In this document: piece by piece, positions 1 through 6,146 of the stretch | How positions within the stretch are numbered: position 1 is the first letter of the stretch | How the letters are laid out: every line of letters starts with the position of its first letter | From: Alphaproteobacteria bacterium | GTDB taxonomy: Bacteria; Pseudomonadota; Alphaproteobacteria; Micavibrionales; Micavibrionaceae | Assembly: GCA_030639165.1 (NCBI GenBank) | Contig: DAOWDF010000246.1 | Span: forward strand, 1-8,461 | Length of the DNA stretch: 8,461 nt | Direction of reading: 5' to 3' | Notes under the pieces: model-generated | The model's database searches: none | Seen by the model: only the letters and a program-made list of their open reading frames with translations | Told to the model about the DNA's origin: nothing | Program-made: the position numbers and the translations under genes

Positions 1-432
1 CTCAAGCCGTCCTTTTCCAAGGTCTATCGCAATTATAAGGTTGGATCCAATATAGCCATGCGCTTTGGGCTCTAAATAGTTATCTTCGAATTCCACTATT
101 TCAATGCCATTTGTTCTAAGTGCATTATTAAACCTATCAAGTTTTTGATCCGAGTTGAATAGGTCACGGACAGCAAGGAATTGTGTCGGGTTATTAAATA
201 ATATGCGTAATCTTCCTATATCATTAACTTCATCTAAATTGCCATCATAGCGGCCATTTGCTTTTTCAAATATACGATCAAGATCTTTGATTGGGCCATT
301 CACAACATGTAAGTCAGGGGATGGTATCTGCATTATTTTATCGGCTAGATCAATAGCAAATGTCTCGGCTTTCACTTGTGCCATTTGTGCAAAATTTTGT
401 CTTACTTTAACGTGTGATTTTGATACGCTCAT
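1..432 (-). CDS. RelA/SpoT-fold domain protein (partial, C-terminus beyond left edge)
   Basis: The frame is open from an ATG at 432-430 to the window edge, giving 144 residues with no stop. A GGAGAG Shine-Dalgarno sequence (439-444 on the complement) lies 6 nt before the ATG, which fixes the start. The protein can be aligned by eye with the RelA/SpoT nucleotidyltransferase (alarmone synthetase) fold: a GPIKDLDRIFEK segment (46-57) corresponds to the basic nucleotide-binding stretch, NDIGRLRI (70-77) to the family's D-x-x-x-x-R-I strand with the metal-binding Asp at 71, and PKAHGY (122-127) to the G-loop, followed by a strand ending in Glu144. Relative to classical Rel enzymes, the first Arg of R-x-K appears to be Pro47 or Ile48, while Lys49 is kept, and the His four residues after the G-loop Tyr appears to be Asn131. 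It is transcribed divergently from ndk. Making (p)ppGpp is therefore unproven; it may be a divergent or non-canonical family member. The identification rests on motif memory, not a search. Confidence 0.6.
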   Translation of the reverse strand, partial: MSVSKSHVKVRQNFAQMAQVKAETFAIDLADKIMQIPSPDLHVVNGPIKDLDRIFEKANGRYDGNLDEVNDIGRLRILFNNPTQFLAVRDLFNSDQKLDRFNNALRTNGIEIVEFEDNYLEPKAHGYIGSNLIIAIDLGKGRLE

Positions 433-457
433 ATTAAGCTCTCCATTTATTTAACAT

Positions 458-487
458 ATTATACGCAGATTATGTCATTAAGTGCAA
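458..487 (-). promoter_or_regulatory. Candidate sigma70-type promoter for the RelA/SpoT-like gene
   Basis: On the complement strand a perfect TATAAT -10 (458-463) is preceded, after an 18-nt spacer, by TTGCAC (482-487), which keeps only the TTG core of the -35 consensus. It lies 25 bp upstream of the start codon, which would leave a short leader containing the GGAGAG ribosome binding site. The perfect -10 is the stronger part of the evidence; the -35 is weak. Confidence 0.45.
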
Positions 488-505
488 TATATTTCTATGT
501 CGCTA

Positions 506-534
506 TTGCATCATCATGTTAAGGCCGATATATA
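506..534 (+). promoter_or_regulatory. Candidate promoter for ndk
   Basis: TTGCAT (506-511), a 17-nt spacer and TATATA (529-534) lie 40 bp before the ndk ATG. Both hexamers match the sigma70 consensus only partly, and overlapping -10 registers such as TATAAG (531-536) are possible. The position in the divergent intergenic region is suitable. This is a weak prediction. Confidence 0.3.
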
Positions 535-574
535 AGGGCTTCAAATTAATTTATAGAATAATAAGGATTTATTC

Positions 575-997
575 ATGGCCATCGAACGTACATTTTCAAT
601 TATTAAGCCTGACGCGACGCGTCGTAACTTAACTGGCGCAGTTAATGCGAAATTAGAAGAGGCAGGACTGCGCATTGTCGCGCAAAAGCGTATCCATATG
701 TCACTAGAAAAAGCTCAAGGTTTCTACGCTGTTCACTCTGAGCGTCCATTCTTTGACGAGCTAACTGAGTTCATGTCATCTGAGCCAGTAGTTGTTCAAG
801 TTTTAGAAGGTGAAAATGCTCTGCTTAAAAATCGTGAGATTATGGGTGCAACAAACCCATCAGAAGCTGACGCTGGTACAATTCGTAAGGAATATGCTCT
901 TAACATTGGCGAGAATTCAGTTCACGGCTCTGATAGTCTTGAGAATGCAGCAATAGAGATTGCTTACTTCTTCTCTGACGATGAGATCGTAGGGTAA
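575..997 (+). CDS. ndk: Nucleoside diphosphate kinase
   Basis: Ndk transfers the gamma phosphate of ATP to nucleoside diphosphates by a ping-pong mechanism through a phosphohistidine, supplying (d)NTPs in the cytoplasm. The 140-residue length is normal for bacterial Ndk. The N-terminal ERTFSIIKPDA (4-14) is the family signature with nucleotide-contacting Lys11. The active-site segment NSVHGSDS (114-121) carries the catalytic His117, and Arg104 in GTIRKEYA sits where the family binds the phosphates. The start is supported by AAGGA (563-567), 7 nt before the ATG. The gene is single, divergent from the RelA/SpoT-like gene and convergent with the kinase gene, whose stop lies 16 bp beyond its own. 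No residue looks abnormal. Confidence 0.98.
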   Translation: MAIERTFSIIKPDATRRNLTGAVNAKLEEAGLRIVAQKRIHMSLEKAQGFYAVHSERPFFDELTEFMSSEPVVVQVLEGENALLKNREIMGATNPSEADAGTIRKEYALNIGENSVHGSDSLENAAIEIAYFFSDDEIVG

Positions 998-1013
998 TAC
1001 CCTCGGTTAAGTA

Positions 1014-4000
1014 TTAAGTTAGTAATTTATCAAACGCTGCCTTGGTTTCTATTATGGCGGCGTTTAGTTCTTTTGTCTGTTCAACTGCTTGGTTTTCATT
1101 TGATATTTTTGCGTTTTTTTCTATATCTCCAGCGATAGCACTTACTTTTTTCATCCCGAAATTACCAGCCATGCCTTTTAATTCATGGGCGCGGGCTCCT
1201 AGGGACGGTATATCTTTTTCTTCCGATAGTTTACCCATATTCTCAATTATTTCCTCGGCTTTTTCTACAAATCCGATTAGTAATTCAATGAACGTATCTT
1301 TGCCAAGAGTTTCCATTAGCCCGTTTAACATTCCTGTATCAAGATTGTCATCAATATCAATTGAGTAGGCAGTTGTTTCTTCTGGTGGCTTTTGCTCTAT
1401 ACTATCTTCTGCCATATCGTTAATTGGTTTTGGTTTCTTGGTTATGTCTTGATTTATGACCTGCGCATTATTCGCCTGACTATTTAAGTCTACACTAGGT
1501 CTTGGGTTTGGTCTAGGCTCTGGAAGGTTTTCAAATTTACCAACAGAAGCATTATAGATAACCTCATTAAGGTTGTTTGCGTCAATAGGCTTAGCGATAA
1601 AACCGTTCATTCCTACAGCAAAATATCCCTCAACATCCTCTAGCATAACATTACCTGTAATCGCAATAATTGGAGTAGTGGCTATTTGTTTATTGCTATC
1701 CACCCGTAACTTTTTAGTTGTTTCAATACCAGACATTCCATCCATTTGTATGTCCATTAATATTAGATCAAACTCTGTTTTCTGACATATTTCAAGGGCT
1801 TCTATACCGCTCGCTGCCATTGATAACCTGTGACCTTTTTGGCTTAAGAACCCATCCATAACTTTTCTGTTCATTTCATTATCTTCAACAACCAAGATAT
1901 CCATGGGTTTTGCAATTTTTTGCGCCTTATTGTTTTTATCACTGTCTTTGTTGTCTTCAATAAATGTTGAAAGGTCTTTTTCCTCCATTCTAACTTCAAA
2001 ATAGAAGCTGCTTCCTACACCTTGCTCGCTTTCAACTTTAATTTTCGCGCCCATAGCTTCAATAAGTTTGCTTGATATAGCAAGCCCTAGCCCAGTACCA
2101 CCATATTTCCTAGAAGTACTGGCCTCAGCTTGCTTAAATGGAGTAAATAACTTGGTTTGGGCATCTTTAGACATCCCGATACCGCTATCCTTAACAGCAA
2201 AATAGATAAGGTTCGAGCTTTCAGAACCTAGTCTATTAACTTCTATTGTCACATGCCCTTCCTCGGTGAATTTTAGGGCATTATTAATAAGGTTCAATAG
2301 AACCTGACGTAACCTTGTCGGGTCACCCATAACAATTGTCGGTGCATTATCAGCTATTGCTGCATTTAAGGTAATATTTTTTTGTGTTGCATAGCTGGAC
2401 ATTAATATAACTATGTCACTTATAAGTTGCTTGAGGTTAAAGGCAATAATCTCAAGCTCCATGCTCCCATTTTCTATTTTCTCGAAATCAAGAATATCAT
2501 TCAATAAAACCATCATAGTATCACTGGATTTATGAATTACTTCAACATAGCCTCTTTGCCTCTCAGTCATTTCAGTATCTTTTATTAACTGGATCATGCC
2601 CAAAATACCATTCATAGGCGTTCTTATTTCATGGCTAACCACGGCAAGAAATGCAGATTTATCATGGTTGGCTTTATCCGCTACTTCCTTAGCTTGGCGC
2701 ATCTCTTCTGCTCTTTTCACCTCTCTTTGCCTTAGCTCAGCCATAAGCTCTTTTTCTTGGTCAATAATACGTAATAGGCGTGCCTGATCAGCTGAGTTTT
2801 TAGACGTTTGTAATCTAGACCTAGAGTCTTCTTGGTGAGACTTTTGTATGTTTATATTGTCTTCTTGTATTTTTATGTATTCTATATTTTTGAAATAATA
2901 ATAAATGAAGCATAATATTCCAGGTATTTGCAAATACCAAAGTGAATTGATTATCAAAGACGTAGTGATGTTTATATAGGCAGATATAGGGATTACTGAT
3001 GCTGATAATAATATAAACCCAATGCCAGAGAAGAGGGCTATATTAACATTTGCTGGATTCTTATTTTTAAATATACTCAAGATCATCGCAATTACTATGC
3101 AACTTGCAGTTATTAAGGTTAATAATAAAATGTTATGGGCATTTGCTTCAAATATAAAAATATACCCAATGGATGTTATCGTTAATATTATATTTATAAT
3201 GGTTATTACTATATTTTTAATTGAGCCGTTATTATTTGGACCATCTGCAAGTAATTTTATTGCTATAGTTAAAGTTGAAAAACTAGCCATATATAATATG
3301 AACATGGTTGTGGCATTAATAATGCCGTTATTTATAAGATTATTATTAAAGGCGAAGAGAAAAGTCCCTAACAGCATGTAATACAAGGATAATACAAGCA
3401 TCCCCTTATTGCGGTATCTGGATCCATTAGTAATAAAAAATAATATCACAATAAGTAAAATTATTGTGATAGCTGTGGTCTTCGTATCTCCGCCCAACGC
3501 TTGTTTTACATACGCTTCTTTAGGCATTATTTTAGGAGCAATGGTAAGTGGCAAGCCATGCCCATTTTCTATATAAATCACAAAAGTATTTTCTTCTCCT
3601 GCCTTTATTTTAATCGGTAATGCAGATCCAATAAATGGCGAAATATTATCGCCTTCTTTTTCTGGATATATTATTGATTGCTTGGTTGTATCATTTGTAA
3701 GGTGAATTTTATTTGCCATGCCCAAGCGGCCATTAAGTATATTGCCAAAATCTAAAACCCAATCTTCATTCTTTGTCTGGTTGTTGACTGAGAATAATAT
3801 CCAAGATGGATGGGTGGTGCTGCCAAGGTTAATTATATCACCATTATTTCTCCTGCCGTATAAATTGCTTTTGGCTCTTTCTGTGATGAGGTTAGCAGTT
3901 AAATCATGCATTTCATCAATTGTCACATAGCTATGCTTAGCAATAGAAAAGGCTGTACTATTCTCATCCAATATTATTATGTTTTGATTTTGCGCCGTAG

Positions 4001-4109
4001 CATTTGAGGCTGTAAGCAATTGAAATATAGCAAGCAGCAGAAATAAGGTAATAATTTTCACATTACTACTTCTGGGTTTTTCTGCTATTTGCGTTTCTTT
4101 TATTATCAT
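1014..4109 (-). CDS. Hybrid sensor histidine kinase with 7TM-DISM-type sensor, receiver and Hpt domains
   Basis: A 1031-residue inner-membrane signalling protein carrying a full phosphorelay. A signal-peptide-like segment (about 17-39, ending ATA) leads to a periplasmic domain (about 40-200) resembling 7TMR-DISM extracellular domain 2, with the PSWILFSVNN and WVLDFGN strands. Seven hydrophobic helices follow (about 212-227, 237-255, 264-287, 297-320, 325-347, 356-378, 384-405), then a charged likely coiled coil (405-485). HisKA has SHEIRTPMNG with phosphoacceptor His493. The HATPase has N-box Asn610, G1 DSGIGM (641-646) and G2 GGTGLGLA (670-677). The receiver (about 737-851) has acidic Glu742-Asp743, phosphoacceptor Asp786, Thr818 and Lys840. 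A Pro/Asn-rich linker precedes a C-terminal Hpt domain with His975 in AHELKG. All key residues are present, so it should be active. The ligand and the final response regulator are not evident here. DISM sensors often bind carbohydrates or other small molecules; the signal here is unknown. The ATG at 4109 has a poor ribosome binding site, and a GTG at 4061 is an alternative start. Confidence 0.95.
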   Translation of the reverse strand: MIIKETQIAEKPRSSNVKIITLFLLLAIFQLLTASNATAQNQNIIILDENSTAFSIAKHSYVTIDEMHDLTANLITERAKSNLYGRRNNGDIINLGSTTHPSWILFSVNNQTKNEDWVLDFGNILNGRLGMANKIHLTNDTTKQSIIYPEKEGDNISPFIGSALPIKIKAGEENTFVIYIENGHGLPLTIAPKIMPKEAYVKQALGGDTKTTAITIILLIVILFFITNGSRYRNKGMLVLSLYYMLLGTFLFAFNNNLINNGIINATTMFILYMASFSTLTIAIKLLADGPNNNGSIKNIVITIINIILTITSIGYIFIFEANAHNILLLTLITASCIVIAMILSIFKNKNPANVNIALFSGIGFILLSASVIPISAYINITTSLIINSLWYLQIPGILCFIYYYFKNIEYIKIQEDNINIQKSHQEDSRSRLQTSKNSADQARLLRIIDQEKELMAELRQREVKRAEEMRQAKEVADKANHDKSAFLAVVSHEIRTPMNGILGMIQLIKDTEMTERQRGYVEVIHKSSDTMMVLLNDILDFEKIENGSMELEIIAFNLKQLISDIVILMSSYATQKNITLNAAIADNAPTIVMGDPTRLRQVLLNLINNALKFTEEGHVTIEVNRLGSESSNLIYFAVKDSGIGMSKDAQTKLFTPFKQAEASTSRKYGGTGLGLAISSKLIEAMGAKIKVESEQGVGSSFYFEVRMEEKDLSTFIEDNKDSDKNNKAQKIAKPMDILVVEDNEMNRKVMDGFLSQKGHRLSMAASGIEALEICQKTEFDLILMDIQMDGMSGIETTKKLRVDSNKQIATTPIIAITGNVMLEDVEGYFAVGMNGFIAKPIDANNLNEVIYNASVGKFENLPEPRPNPRPSVDLNSQANNAQVINQDITKKPKPINDMAEDSIEQKPPEETTAYSIDIDDNLDTGMLNGLMETLGKDTFIELLIGFVEKAEEIIENMGKLSEEKDIPSLGARAHELKGMAGNFGMKKVSAIAGDIEKNAKISNENQAVEQTKELNAAIIETKAAFDKLLT
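3444..3471. repeat. Perfect 11-bp inverted repeat with 6-nt loop inside the kinase gene
   Basis: The arms TATCACAATAA (3444-3454) and TTATTGTGATA (3461-3471) are exact reverse complements separated by GTAAAA. The repeat lies within the codons for the first transmembrane helix of the sensor kinase (residues about 213-222, rich in Ile and Leu). In mRNA it could form an 11-bp AU-rich hairpin. It may be a by-product of AT-rich codons for Ile, Leu and Val, or a protein- or RNA-level site; no known binding consensus matches. Confidence 0.6.
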
Positions 4110-4158
4110 ATGATTCTAATTATAATTATATTTATAAGCAGAATTGTGACGGAAAAAG

Positions 4159-4187
4159 GTTAAATATTTGTTAGGTGAATTTGACAA
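4159..4187 (-). promoter_or_regulatory. Weak candidate promoter for the sensor kinase
   Basis: On the complement strand TTGTCA (4182-4187, five of six consensus bases) is followed by a 17-nt spacer and TTTAAC (4159-4164, four of six). The -35 lies inside the last codons of the small membrane-protein gene. The 61-bp gap before the kinase contains other AT-rich -10-like hexamers, so the register is uncertain. Read-through from the upstream genes is an alternative. Confidence 0.3.
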
Positions 4188-4323
4188 ATGCCAAGGCTAA
4201 GCCGATCATAAGAACAATTACAGCAATTGTTGCATACTTGCTAGCATTCAAAAAGTTATTCCAGAATGCTTTTGAATTTTCTAATTCTTTTGGATCAACT
4301 TCTACTGCTTTATGGTTAGCCAT
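4171..4323 (-). CDS. Small single-pass membrane protein, putative aa3-type cytochrome c oxidase subunit IV
   Basis: A 50-residue protein from ATG (4323-4321) to TAA (4173-4171). A short charged N-terminus (MANHKAVEVD) is followed by an aromatic patch, SKAFWNNFLNASKY (17-30), then one hydrophobic helix (about 31-47) ending in VKFT. This plan, a short cytoplasmic tail, a Trp/Phe motif and one C-terminal helix, matches the tiny alphaproteobacterial aa3-type cytochrome c oxidase subunit IV family (the COX_aa3_subIV Pfam family), which associates with the oxidase complex in the inner membrane. A purine-rich AAAGGGAAGAG lies just upstream of the start. It sits 41 bp after purN and 61 bp before the kinase on the same strand. 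No other oxidase gene is visible. Because such short helices are easily matched by chance, another single-pass membrane protein remains possible, but the open frame, ribosome binding site and placement support a real gene. Confidence 0.75.
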   Translation of the reverse strand: MANHKAVEVDPKELENSKAFWNNFLNASKYATIAVIVLMIGLALAFVKFT

Positions 4324-4363
4324 TGCCACTCTTCCCTTTGGTTAGTCGTAGGTATTTTACTTT

Positions 4364-4369
4364 ATTATA
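4364..4369 (-). promoter_or_regulatory. Isolated TATAAT -10 hexamer upstream of the small membrane-protein gene
   Basis: A perfect TATAAT on the complement strand overlaps the purN stop codon region, 41 bp before the small gene's ATG. No convincing -35 stands at 16-18 nt (the 17-nt position reads AATAAA), and there is no TG extension. It may give the small gene expression independent of the purine genes, or be chance in AT-rich DNA. Confidence 0.3.
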
Positions 4370-4949
4370 GTGATGAAGCAAGGAGTTTTATTGCTAGCGG
4401 GTAGGCGACATGTTCTTGCTCCAGTACCCTTGCAGCAAGAGTTTGCGGAGTATCACCATTTTTTATAGGAACTTTGCGTTGTAATATTATCTCACCGCTA
4501 TCTAATTCTGCACTTGCGAAATGTACGGTGCATCCAGCTTCTGATTTGCCGTCATTAATTGCACGTTCATGGGTGTTAAGTCCCTTATATTCAGGTAACA
4601 ATGATGGGTGGATATTGATGATTTTATCTGGCCATTGCTCAATAAACTCTGGCGTTAAAATACGCATAAATCCTGCTAGAACTATTAGATCTACATCATG
4701 TTTTTTAAGCTTGCGCTGAATTTCACTCTCAAAAGACTCGCGGCTGTCATGTTCTTTGTGATTAACTATTTCACTGGCAATTCCCGCATTGCTCGCCGAT
4801 ATGATGCCCGCCGCTTCTGGGTTGTTTGATAAGACAACAGAAATCTCTGCGGGGAAATTAGGCTCATTGCAAGCATCCATAATCGATAGCATATTACTGC
4901 CGCGACCTGAAATAAATATAGCGAGCTTTAGTTTATTCTTTAATCCCAT
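4365..4949 (-). CDS. purN: Phosphoribosylglycinamide formyltransferase (GAR transformylase)
   Basis: PurN transfers the formyl group of 10-formyltetrahydrofolate to glycinamide ribonucleotide (GAR), giving FGAR, the third step of de novo IMP synthesis in the cytoplasm. The 194-residue length is normal for the small folate-dependent enzyme. Visible motifs are the substrate phosphate loop ISGRGSN (13-19), the folate-site strand DLIVLAGFMRIL (87-98), the catalytic block NIHPSLLP (112-119) with Asn112 and His114, and Asp150 in ELDSGEIILQ; these correspond to Asn106, His108 and Asp144 of the E. coli enzyme. The ATG at 4949 lies inside the last codons of purM (10-bp overlap), so translation is probably coupled to purM, as is common for this pair. 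Nothing unusual is seen. Confidence 0.97.
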   Translation of the reverse strand: MGLKNKLKLAIFISGRGSNMLSIMDACNEPNFPAEISVVLSNNPEAAGIISASNAGIASEIVNHKEHDSRESFESEIQRKLKKHDVDLIVLAGFMRILTPEFIEQWPDKIINIHPSLLPEYKGLNTHERAINDGKSEAGCTVHFASAELDSGEIILQRKVPIKNGDTPQTLAARVLEQEHVAYPLAIKLLASSL

Positions 4950-6085
4950 GATGAGCTTAAATTATCCAAGACTATGCTTATATCGGAATTACTATGCGCC
5001 TTTATTTCTCCGATATTATAGACATTTTCACCATGGTTAATTAATATCTTTTCAATCTTTGCGGCCTGATCTTTATCGCAGATTACAACCATGCCAATAC
5101 CGCAATTCAATGTGCGTGCAAGATCGTAGCTGTCAAGATTTCCGCGCTCTTTAAGCCATTTAAAAATATCGGGTAGTTCCCATTTAGAGACATCAATATG
5201 CGCCGCTAATTTATCAGGAAGTACGCGCGGTATATTCTCAGTCAAGCCACCGCCAGTAATATGTGCCATCCCCTTAATTGCAGGAGATCCGTCTTTGCTC
5301 TTTAGCTTTAACGCAGCTAATAGTGATTTAACGTATATTCTAGTCGGAGCTAGCAAGGCATCATTAAGCGTTTCTGCTCTATGGCTAACTTGATTTTCTG
5401 CATTTTTATCTTGGATTGTGATTTGCATATCAAATGGAACGGGGCTGCTATAGTCAATACCATCAGATTCTTTGATAATTTTGCGTACTAGTGAATAACC
5501 ATTTGAGTGAACACCATTAGAGCCTAGCCCTAAAATTACATTTCCATCTTCAATATCATCGCCAGTTATAAGATCGTCACGGTTAACTGCGCCAACGGTA
5601 AAGCCCGCAAGATCATAGTCGCCATCCGCGTAAAGCCCAGGCATTTCCGCAGTCTCACCGCCAGTAAGGGCGCATCCAGTAATTTCGCAGCCCTTAGCTA
5701 CGCCTTCAATTACCGCGCGCGCAACATCAGTTTCTAATTTACCAGTAGCAAAGTAATCGAGGAAAAATAACGGCTCTGCGCCTTGCACAACCAAATCGTT
5801 AACGCACATAGCAACCGCATCAATGCCGATTGTATCATGAGTGTCAGAATCTATGGCTACCTTGATTTTCGTGCCAACGCCATCGGTTGATGAAACAAGG
5901 ATAGGATCATCATATCCAGCGGCCTTAGGATCAAACAATGCACCAAACCCGCCAAGACCACTCATCACGCCAGAGCGCATAGTGTTTCTGATGGCAGGTT
6001 TTATTTGCTCAACTAAATCAGCCGCCGCGTCAATATCAACGCCAGCTTCTTTATATGCGCTTATTTTTTCTATTTGTTCTTTCAT
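4940..6085 (-). CDS. purM: Phosphoribosylformylglycinamidine cyclo-ligase (AIR synthetase)
   Basis: PurM closes the imidazole ring, converting FGAM and ATP to aminoimidazole ribonucleotide (AIR), the fifth step of purine synthesis. Family landmarks are in order: YKEAGVDID (11-19), GGFGALFD (45-52), the ATP-binding STDGVGTKIKVAI (66-78), the invariant MCVNDLVVQGAEPLFFLDY (93-111), LTGGETAEMPG (140-150), GSNGVHSNGYSLVRK (188-202), LLAPTRIYVK (244-253), HITGGG (275-280) with ENIPRVLP, and RTLNCGIGMV (324-333). At 381 residues it is longer than the E. coli enzyme of about 345. Most of the extra length is in a segment at about 204-243, between the GYSLVRK and LLAPTR motifs. The start has AAGAG a few bases upstream. 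It is first of the purM-purN pair and divergent from the DUF2066 gene. Confidence 0.97.
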   Translation of the reverse strand: MKEQIEKISAYKEAGVDIDAAADLVEQIKPAIRNTMRSGVMSGLGGFGALFDPKAAGYDDPILVSSTDGVGTKIKVAIDSDTHDTIGIDAVAMCVNDLVVQGAEPLFFLDYFATGKLETDVARAVIEGVAKGCEITGCALTGGETAEMPGLYADGDYDLAGFTVGAVNRDDLITGDDIEDGNVILGLGSNGVHSNGYSLVRKIIKESDGIDYSSPVPFDMQITIQDKNAENQVSHRAETLNDALLAPTRIYVKSLLAALKLKSKDGSPAIKGMAHITGGGLTENIPRVLPDKLAAHIDVSKWELPDIFKWLKERGNLDSYDLARTLNCGIGMVVICDKDQAAKIEKILINHGENVYNIGEIKAHSNSDISIVLDNLSSSWD

Positions 6086-6146
6086 GTTGCTCTTATGCTC
6101 ATGTCGTTATAAAACTATCATATTCATCTATTACACAGAGGTCACC
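6086..6146. promoter_or_regulatory. Divergent intergenic region between purM and the DUF2066 gene
   Basis: These 61 bp must hold the 5' signals of both flanking units unless they lie inside the genes. A palindromic TTATAA core gives TATAAA on the plus strand (6108-6113) and TATAAC on the minus strand (6106-6111) as overlapping -10 candidates. On the plus strand TTGCTC (6087-6092) stands 15 nt before TATAAA, which is short for a sigma70 spacer. No operator or riboswitch is recognised, and the space is too small for a typical purine riboswitch. Confidence 0.3.

Noticed and set aside
451..522. Inverted TTAACAT (451-457) and ATGTTAA (516-522) in the region between the RelA/SpoT-like gene and ndk, as a possible operator pair
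   Set aside because: A 7-bp match 58 bp apart is about what chance gives in an AT-rich 142-bp region, and the match does not extend.
3444..3471. The kinase inverted repeat read as a CRP/FNR-type operator
   Set aside because: The half-sites are in the order TCACA-N-TGTGA, opposite to the TGTGA-N6-TCACA arrangement of CRP sites, and it lies deep inside a coding region.
1042..3930. Several plus-strand open frames of 63-119 codons opposite the sensor kinase gene
   Set aside because: They are antisense to well-conserved kinase domains, show no family motifs or consistent ribosome binding sites, and their hydrophobicity mirrors the complementary codons.
4474..5040. Plus-strand open frames opposite purN and the end of purM
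   Set aside because: They are shadows of conserved purine enzyme sequence with no recognisable product.
6082..6102. Six-codon leader frame (MSIRAT) whose TGA overlaps the purM ATG on the minus strand
   Set aside because: It has no Shine-Dalgarno sequence and no attenuation-like codon content; a frame this short arises easily by chance.
5841..6146. Upstream extension of the DUF2066 reading frame, overlapping purM on the opposite strand
   Set aside because: The extension is antisense to conserved PurM motifs, and the internal ATG at 6147 has a proper ribosome binding site and opens directly into a signal peptide.
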